A DNA stretch of 64,000 nucleotides. Origin: Lytechinus pictus (taxonomy: Eukaryota > Echinodermata > Echinoidea > Temnopleuroida > Toxopneustidae). Shown piece by piece: positions 35,701 through 44,700 of the stretch. Below the pieces are notes generated by a model, which had not been told where the DNA came from, made no database searches, and worked only from the letters and a program-made list of their open reading frames with translations. Both the position numbers and the translations under genes were made by a program. Position 1 is the first letter of the stretch. Each line of letters starts with the position of its first letter. The stretch spans positions 10,781,501-10,845,500 of the forward strand of contig NC_087257.1 in NCBI RefSeq assembly GCF_037042905.1, given 5' to 3'.

Positions 35701-38700
35701 ATGTTAGTTTGTGCCTGACATTAGAATACGTTCCATGCACTGCAGTGGCGTAGCTAGGATCCTGGGGGGGGGGGGTCCTTGCTTTTTCCGCAGAAGGGGG
35801 GCACCGGCCATTTTTTTTCCGGTGTGTGTGTGTATGTGTCACAAGGGCGGATCGGACTTTCGCCAATAGGGGATGGGGCCCGAAATTATCTTCACTTATA
35901 TTTTCCCCGAGCAGTCATTTCTTAGTTTTATTCTTATAAAACAACATAAACATGAAATAATCTCATAAGCCTTATAAAAAGTGTGAGCGCGAAGCGCGAG
36001 CGATTTTTTTAAATTAATATTATGGGCAATGGTATGTGTGATCCTGAACAAGATTCGTATGTAACTAGATGGGTACTGTAAACGCTAAGTACGAGCAGAA
36101 ATTTGTATTAAGTGTTCTAGCCTTATCAAAAAGGGACCTGTTAAGGACTAGCCTACTTTCAGTTACCCACGAAGACGGTATATATTTCAATAATGCGAGA
36201 GCGAAGCGCGAGCAATTTTTGACATTCCGACCTAAATTTTTTTTGTATTAATAATGGGGTAGGTATGAAACTAAACAATTGATGCGAGCGCGAAGCGCGA
36301 GAGGAAGAAAATTGAGATTTTAGACCTAAAAGCAGGACACTCTATTCATTTTTGTAATCATGAATAGGATATGGTTAATTTGGTATCATTAATAATGCGA
36401 TCGTGAAGCGTTAGCAGACAATTATTGATATTCTGATGTGAAACTGGATAATTTAAGTACATTTTAAATAGAGAACATGCAGGCTATCGCGCATGTTTTA
36501 GATTTAGACCTAGAATCTGGGCATTCTGAATACATTTGTCTAATGGAACATTATGGAATACACGTAGACATTATGAACTTGGCAAATCAAAAAATGTGAC
36601 CACGCAGCGTGAGCTTAAAATGCTGATATGTAGACCATAAAACGGAAGTTTTACAGAGCACTTAAATTTGTAATTGAAAAAAAAAATAATGAATGCTCGA
36701 ACAAAGTGCGAGCTAAAGTATGTTTTGTATATTGACTTCAAAACTTGCTCCATATCAACCTATTGAGCAAGATATGAATCTCATCGAACAGGCGATTCTG
36801 GCGCGAAGCGCAAGCAACAATTTTTATATAGTAACATGAAAATTTTTTTTTTCACGATCTTCCCCTCACATTATTTCATTCCCTCGCCTTCCTCCCCTTA
36901 TTTTCCTCTTCTTTTTTTTTCTTCTGTCTTTATTCTTCTTTTCCTTTTTCTTGTCTTCTTTCTCCCCCTCTTTTTTTTTTTTGCTCTGCCAATTTTTTTC
37001 TGGGGGGGGGCACATGCCCCCAGGCCCCCCCCCCCCCGTAGCTACGCCACTGATGCACTGGCGTACCTAGGATTTTCCCAAAAAGGGGGCAAATTTTTGG
37101 AGGATATTTCGTCCGCGAAAAAATGTCTTACATTACAAATTATTAATTTGGCTTCTCAAGGGGGGGGGGGGGGGCACGTCCCCTGAATCAGTAGTGTGAC
37201 TCGTCAGAGGGGCAGTCTGCACCGTACCCCCCTTGGTACACTAGTGGTTCCATGCTGATACAGCGTAGATCAGAGTCTAGATCTAGAGACTAGACTCGAA
37301 CTAAGATAATTTTTTTTTTTAGATCTAGGACTGGTTTTGTATACCGACTAGACAAACCATGGCAAATAAGCTAACATTTGTCTAAACCTAATTAAACGTA
37401 AAGTTCGGAATTAACCAGTTCGAAGTTAACCATGGCATTACTCGGCTATTCAGTGTTGTATTCAAGGCTCAAACCTCCAAGGCCAAGGCTTCAATACCAA
37501 AGGCAAGGCCAAGGCATGGAAACCCAAGGCCAAGGCCTGAAAACCTCAAGGCCAAGGCATTTCAAACTTACTGCGCTAGCCTAAGCGAGCCATAGCCTAG
37601 CACATGTCTTGCCACAATGGATGCAGCTAGTTTGATAAGTGTTTAAGAATTGGATATATATATTTATATAGATCTAAGCCTGTAAGGCCTATATGTAACT
37701 ATGTAAGGGAACCGGTAATTTGACGATGCTAATTCATTCTCAGCAACTGAACGTGAAAGCTTACGACCGGTGTAGCGGCGGATTTGGTTCCACCGGCGGA
37801 TACCGTATCCGCCGGCAGATATGGTTCTAAATGGCCGATATCGTTTTTAATCGGAACCATATCCGCCGGGTTTGACGCGGCTTGATGTTTGCAGATTTGG
37901 TTCCTCGGCGGATTTGGTTCTATTGACTATACGTTTAATGTTGATTTGGACAGACAACCTCGGCAGCGCGCGCATGCGCGGCTCTGCAGGCAATGTCGAT
38001 CGCAATGGGGGGAGGGGGGGGGGGGGTTCGTCCGCCTTTAGTGAATTCTTATTCAGGGGCGGATCCATACAGCTTTTGACAAAGGGCTCGATGGGGATGA
38101 GGATTAATAGGAGAAATGATGTCTCGATATTTCATGTATTACATAGACCTGGCACATACGCCAAAACTATGCTATTTATTATAAGATTTTGATGAAATTT
38201 TCATCATTCTATTTTGTGAATTTTTATACTTTTTTCAGTCCGCAGTATGCATCGACCTCTTTAACTGTGCTTTTTCACACCATGTTTAGTGTCAGTTTGC
38301 CAGACTGTTTGGCGAAAATTTGCACCCCATATAGGCCTATAGGTTTTTTTAAACTACAAATGTTTAGAAAAATTTCAACAAGTTAAAACTTCATATTTCA
38401 AAATAAATGATGCAAATTATGTATGAAAATAATTATGTTTTGCTGTTCGCTCAATTTTTGGTAAAAACATAAATTTGATATTTCTAACAAACATCAAAAA
38501 AGAATGTCAAAACGTGATCAACTTCTTATGTAGTTAATTGTAAGCCTATTTTTAATTTTTCATGTATTTAAAAAAAGAATTAAAAAAAAAACATTCTTTT
38601 TTTTCAATGTTAAGGAATCTGAATTAATTAAAGGGGACCGGAAGTTCACCCGGACAAAAGTTAGATACGCCACGTACCGTTTGGTGCTCCCTAATTTACC

Positions 38701-41700
38701 TCTCAGTCATCTAATTTTAAGATCAATATGGGATCTTTAGTGAAATATGATTTCTCCTTTATATATTTTCTTTCTCACTATACCCCTCCTGGTTTTCATT
38801 TCTTTATTTGTTTTGCCTTTCTTTCTATCCCTGCTCATTTCGCCCCTTTTGCCTCTTTTCCAGTTTCGTAACCTTTCTGGCACATTATGAATAATATATC
38901 TGGGGCGTATACGCGTGGGTAATATAGCACCAAAAAGAAGAAACAGAAAGAGGAAGGGGAGGGAGAGAAAATAATAAAAAAATATACGAGAAAATGTGGA
39001 GGAAATAATAGTAATACATTGGAATTTCGTAAATCAAGAATTTCATTTGCAGTGATCATTATTTATACTTCCCTTTAGAAAGCTTAAAGGGATGGTCCGG
39101 GCTGAAAGTATCAAAATGCTGAAAATTTCATCAAAATTGGATAACAAATAATAAAGTTATTGAAGTTTAAAGTTTAGCAATATTTTGTGAAAACAGTCGT
39201 CATGAATATTCATTAGGTGGGCTGATGATGTCACATCTCCACTTGTTCTTTTGTATTTTATTATATGAAATTAGGTTTATTCAATTTTTTTCCTCCAAGA
39301 ACTAGAAAAATTGAATTGACAATTGATTTAGTGCATTAGATATTTATTGCTGCAACTTATTTCATTATAAAAGAGACATATTATTCACACAAGTATGAAA
39401 TAATGAAAAAAAATATGATTTTATGTAATAACATAAGAAAACGGAAAGTGGAGATGTGACATCATCAGCCCATCTAATGAGTATTCATGACGACTGTTTT
39501 CACAAAATATTGCTAAACTTTAAACTTCAATAACTTTATTATTTGTTATCCGAAATGCATGTTATTTGAATACAAGCATTATCTTGGGGGGAAATTCTTT
39601 GTATACTAGTAGTGCAGCAGACATTGACAGTTGAATGAAGACTAAGTGTGGACTATTTAAAGACCCAGACCAGACCCCAAATTTAATTGACAAATCAGAC
39701 AAATCGAAAGCTATTAATTTAAACTAAAAACAGAAATGCAAGTTTCATGCAGTCATCGCTTACAGCTGAATATATCGGGTTTCGAAAATGCTTTCACCGG
39801 CCTCGCAATGTTAGAAGTGGTGTAATTCCATAGAGTTGTAACAAGAAAATGCGTTATTTTCCCCTTTCAGATTACGCATTTTATTTTTTCACTCATATCA
39901 CATAGAGATAACATAAATATCTTTTTCTGCAAGCTTTAATTGATGAAATCTACCGCTTTTGACTAGGTTTTCTCGTACCACGTGACGTATGTGAATGAAG
40001 GATATCGCGATAGCGCAAGAACGATATCTTCCGAAGAGAGTGGCCTTTCTTGGTACTGAATCCGCCATAGTAGAACACGATCCGCCGGCGGATTTGGTGC
40101 CTAGAACAGTATCTGCCGGGCGCAGGATCCGCCGGTACACCGGCACTGGTCGAGGCGAAGTCCACGCGCATGCGTACTCTTAATCCGAAGACGCAAGTCA
40201 TGAATATTCATATGTTGGTCCAGAACTCGGTGGGAAAAATAATTTCGCCGCCCGGTCGGACAATCGCGTAACCCGACCAATTATTGAGAAAAGGGCCCCC
40301 TAAATTCCAGACAGATCGGGTGGGTGTTTCATAAAGCTGTTCGTAAAGTTACGCATGACCTTACGCACGACTGTAACATGTTCTTATGTTATAAACAATT
40401 ACATAGGGATATCACACAGCTCAAGAAAGGATCACCAGTCGTGCGTAAAGTCATTCATATCTTACGAACAGCTTTATGAAACACCCATCTGGTCCAGTTT
40501 CCCCGACGCTGTGTGAATTATCATTCAAAATTGTACGAATGCCCGGGTAAAATGTCCCGATTTTCGATGAAAATAATTGTAAGGCAAATACATGTGTACC
40601 ACGGTCGGGTAAACAGGACCCGATCTTTTGGAACGAATGGCCGGGTTACGCGATTGTGATGGCACAAGCCGCTTACTCTGGTTCGTGGCACTGGGAAACG
40701 TTCGGACAAAGAGTTTGGGGGTCGAACATTTTCAACACACAATGGTTTGACCCCATTGTTCCAGTGCCACTAAATCTAAACATGTGCATGAACACGATGG
40801 GAGATCTACATGAAGGGTCTTTTCCCCCAGTGAGGGACATTTTAAATCGCTGAAAAAAATTAGTGGGATCATTGATAACTGGCGTATTATAATTATATAG
40901 GGTGAAAATTGTCTACACTTTCCGATTATTTATTTAGATCATAATCTATCAAGAAATTAAATTTTCATTAATTTTTCCTCGCTTGCGTTAGAAAAAAGAA
41001 TACATTTTTGCACCACATTTTGTGACGCCCATTTAATTTCATATTCATAATGGCACTGCAATGACATTGCAATAATTAAAGCACTTGGTAAATCGAATCG
41101 GTAACACGACATTTGCTCTGGCGAAAATTACTCCGGGCTTTATTTCGTCTTAGGGTGGCAATATGGTTTTGTCATAAATTTAGGGTTAGGATAGGGTATA
41201 GTGTTAAATGCAGGGTTGAAGTTGGCCTTTCCATTAGTGTGTGGAAATTGATTTGATTTGATTTTGATTTTGATTTTTATTCACCAACGATAACAACATA
41301 TTTACAGATGTTTACATATTACATTATTATGTCATGCATATAAATATTACAGAAATGAAACATACATGTATATGTTAAGAGCTGATAAAAGGGACCAGAA
41401 AATAGCACAAGTGCTAGTCGAGCCTGGCCCCTACACATATTAGTAATATAGGCGAATATTGAACTTTAAAGTATGTTTTTTTTTAAAACACAACAACTAC
41501 AAAAAAACAAAATAAAATTATGAGTGTAACATTTTATGTTATATACAGAGCAATATGATAAGTTATTGATTTAATAAATGATTTTGTAATGAATTCCTGA
41601 AATCGTTTCTGGATACTTTTAGTTTGATGGCTAATGGTACATTATTCCAGTAATCACTTCCTAAGAAAGATAGAGAGAATTGTCCTTGAGTAGTCCGTAA

Positions 41701-44700
41701 TTTTGGTAAATGTACTTGTCGACCTTCTTTTTGTCTTGTTGGGTATCTATGCTCTATTACATCGCAATAATCTACTAAAGAGTGAGGTAAGTTATTATTA
41801 CCCAGGTCATACATGAAGGTACATATAGATAAATTGTGCATTTCAAATACATTTAGGATCTTTAAATTCTGAAATAATACACGTGTATGAGCTCGCCACT
41901 CACTGAATGTGATGGCACGTACTGCCATTTTTTGGGTGTAAAATATACAATTTAAGCTACTCTTGTAAGTACTCCCCCACACCTCGATTATGCGGAGCAA
42001 TCGTCGCCGGAGCAAATTTCATGGAACCGGTAAATCACCTTAGTGGTATGTCCCGGATGTGCTCTTCTTTTTCTATTATTATCACCGAAACGAGTGTAGT
42101 AGAAAGCAGAAACCATTCGTGAAACCGGGTCCCTCATGAAGTTGATATGCACAGGACTCTGACTACAAAATTTGAATTATGAAAAAAGAGAGAATAAATT
42201 TATGAAAGCTATTTAAGAAAATAATTGTGTTCCACAAACGGACATTTGTGATGTGAAAAATTGCAAAATAATAGCTAGGTAGGCCTTATCCAGTGCTCGT
42301 CTTGATCCCATCAATCGCAACTATGGAGAGCCAGCAAAGTCAACATATAAAATGCATGTTTGTTCAATTTTTCTTTTAGATATGAATGTATATCCATAAA
42401 GTAATTGATTTCTTGACAATTTGGTGGGGTCTCTTTTGTTTACAAAGGACATTTTGCAAATTTCCTGGAGAAAAAAATTATGACACTGATGGATTTCCAT
42501 AGAGCTACGTTGATTGGATCAATCGTATCTCTTTGTAAGACAGGGCCAAGGTTTCCCCCAAAAAATTCTTAGTTCTTATATCACTCATAAAGAGACATAT
42601 ATTTCCAGGAAGGTTAGGGGGTTGGGTTGGGTCGGGCGCACTCATTTTATGGGATTGCCCATATCATTTAAAAACCATACACAGTTAACCCCAAATATTG
42701 GGTTGCTTGATATATGAACCTAACACATTTCGCTGACATAGACCTACAGAAATAAAACGAATTAGTTAGATTAGAAAAAAAAACTTATCATATGCTTGAA
42801 TATGTAGAAATCATTATTCGTTCGAAAAAAAAAGATTATTGGTTATAAAAAATAATATAAATGCAGTTTTTCATAGCCTTTTCCATACATAAGGTGATAA
42901 ACATAATGTTTGTATAGTATTTCGTTAACGTTACATTCTACATGTTCTAGTTAATCTAAAAACAATATCAAATATGTAGATGATTAGGCAAAGAGAATGG
43001 AAGCGAAAGGCGGAAAGGAAAGAGACCGACCAGGGCGGGCCGGGAGAGACGGGGAAACAGGAAGAGGAGAGGTGGAGGAAAGAGGAAAAATGGGACAGAA
43101 GGAGGGGATAATCGGGGAGGCAGGAGGTGTTACTTTTACACGAATAGGGAATTTTCGCAACCACTACGCAGATGCGTTCTGGAACGGTGAGAATCTATTG
43201 TCAATAGCCCTTCATGACAAAGCAGCCTTTGTCGAAATCGATTAATCAAAACAGTGTTGCCATGGATTCTAGATCGTGACAGACGACAATTTGCAACATT
43301 TCGTCAGCTCCGAATCTTAGGTCGATCAGCATGCTGTCCCGGTTTACAAAATTTTCGGCAATGACCTCTAAGCCGTTCTTTGTGATTTGACGAGCACTTT
43401 TAATATTCTCGACGTTCCAGAAAGTGTCTGGCTAGAGGCTGCGAACACTCGCTGATGCCTTGACCTGCTACGCGCATCCATGTCCAGAGATGGTGTCGAA
43501 ATGGTATAAGGGATTGCTTAAAGAGCACCATTCGCCGGCATATCGCCAAATTAGGTTGACAACCCCTCCTCCCATTTCATTCTAAAATGAAGCTGATTTT
43601 GGTCAAGAGAAAATATAAAGTTTTCATCCCCCAATGAAGGTTATTTGGGTGGAGACCTTTGTGGTGCTTTAGCCCACTTCCCATGAACATGAAGAAGGAC
43701 CCTTTGTGAGTTAGGAAATCAATATTAGTTGATTTCCATTGTTATACTCCTCATAGGGTATCAATGTTGATCATTATCCATAGTGTGACTTATGGGGCAT
43801 TGCAGGCAACTTGCAATCAATTTCAAGTCTATTTTCGGTCCCGAAATCAATAATAAGGTTTGAAATTAATTGCGAATTTGCGATAAGTTGCTAATCTGCT
43901 TCTAGAAACAAGCAGTGGAATCTGATTTGCTAATAACAGTTAAAATTGATCTACCAATTGTACAATTGCAGCAGAATATTTACAATTGATTGCAAATACT
44001 TTCTTGCAACATCCCCTCCCCCTCCCTTAGGGACTCATAATAATTGGTAGATATCCCTCTTTGGGTCACTTAGGCTGAATTTCTTTATGTGTTTGGCCTC
44101 TAATACGGTCGCAAAATTTGGCGCCATTTGGATACATTTCTCGAGGTTGGACAGGAAAAAGTGGCAGTCCATGGCGAAAAGTTACACCCCAAATTGTATC
44201 TTGGGTAACTCACATATGATCAGAAGTAGCAAAGTATCCGTGGCCCTGACAAAATGTAGGTGCTTCAATGCTCTCCATGAACTCCAATATCTCCCTCTCA
44301 TTCGGGTACCGGTTCTGTTTGTTAGTTTGATAAAATAGAAGAATAATTACGAGATGATTATTTCAAATGATAACAACGTCAAATTGATAAAAAAATTGTT
44401 TTAATTGCAGAACTACTCCCAATATCAGTACGCAGTAAGAACGGTTTATACAATGCGGATTAAGATATACATAAGCTGATCAGGTGTTGATTAAATCTTA
44501 AATGTAGTGTTACAAATCTAAACAACACCGTTCAGTTTCTAATATTTATTGCTATGAAGTTGATCATTGTTGCTTAAAGCGCAAACGAACCAGCAGCTAG
44601 CCCCATCTCAAGTCCTCATTTACTCACAGCTGGTCAGGTCACTACCCATAATGCAATATGGAACAGTGTAGTCTTGGAAGATAGACACACTTGAATAAAA

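Larger units (their letters stand above)
28930..40248. mobile_element. Composite transposon, copy 1 (11,319 bp): foldback element carrying three nested elements
   Basis: The termini are GCGAAATTATTTTTCCCACC and its inverted complement, with about 110 bp of matching outer repeat. A perfect 9-bp duplication CGCCCGGTC lies outside both ends (28,921-28,929 and 40,249-40,257). The inverted arms continue inward: left arm 28,930-29,105 plus 35,100-~35,570, right arm ~37,115-37,770 plus 40,139-40,248. The left arm is interrupted by a YR retrotransposon, the centre by a hAT element and the right arm by a CCGCCGG-ended element. Long arms with a 9-bp duplication suggest a Mutator-like or foldback class (inference). 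No transposase was found. It sits in intron 6 of the sulfotransferase gene. Confidence 0.85.
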
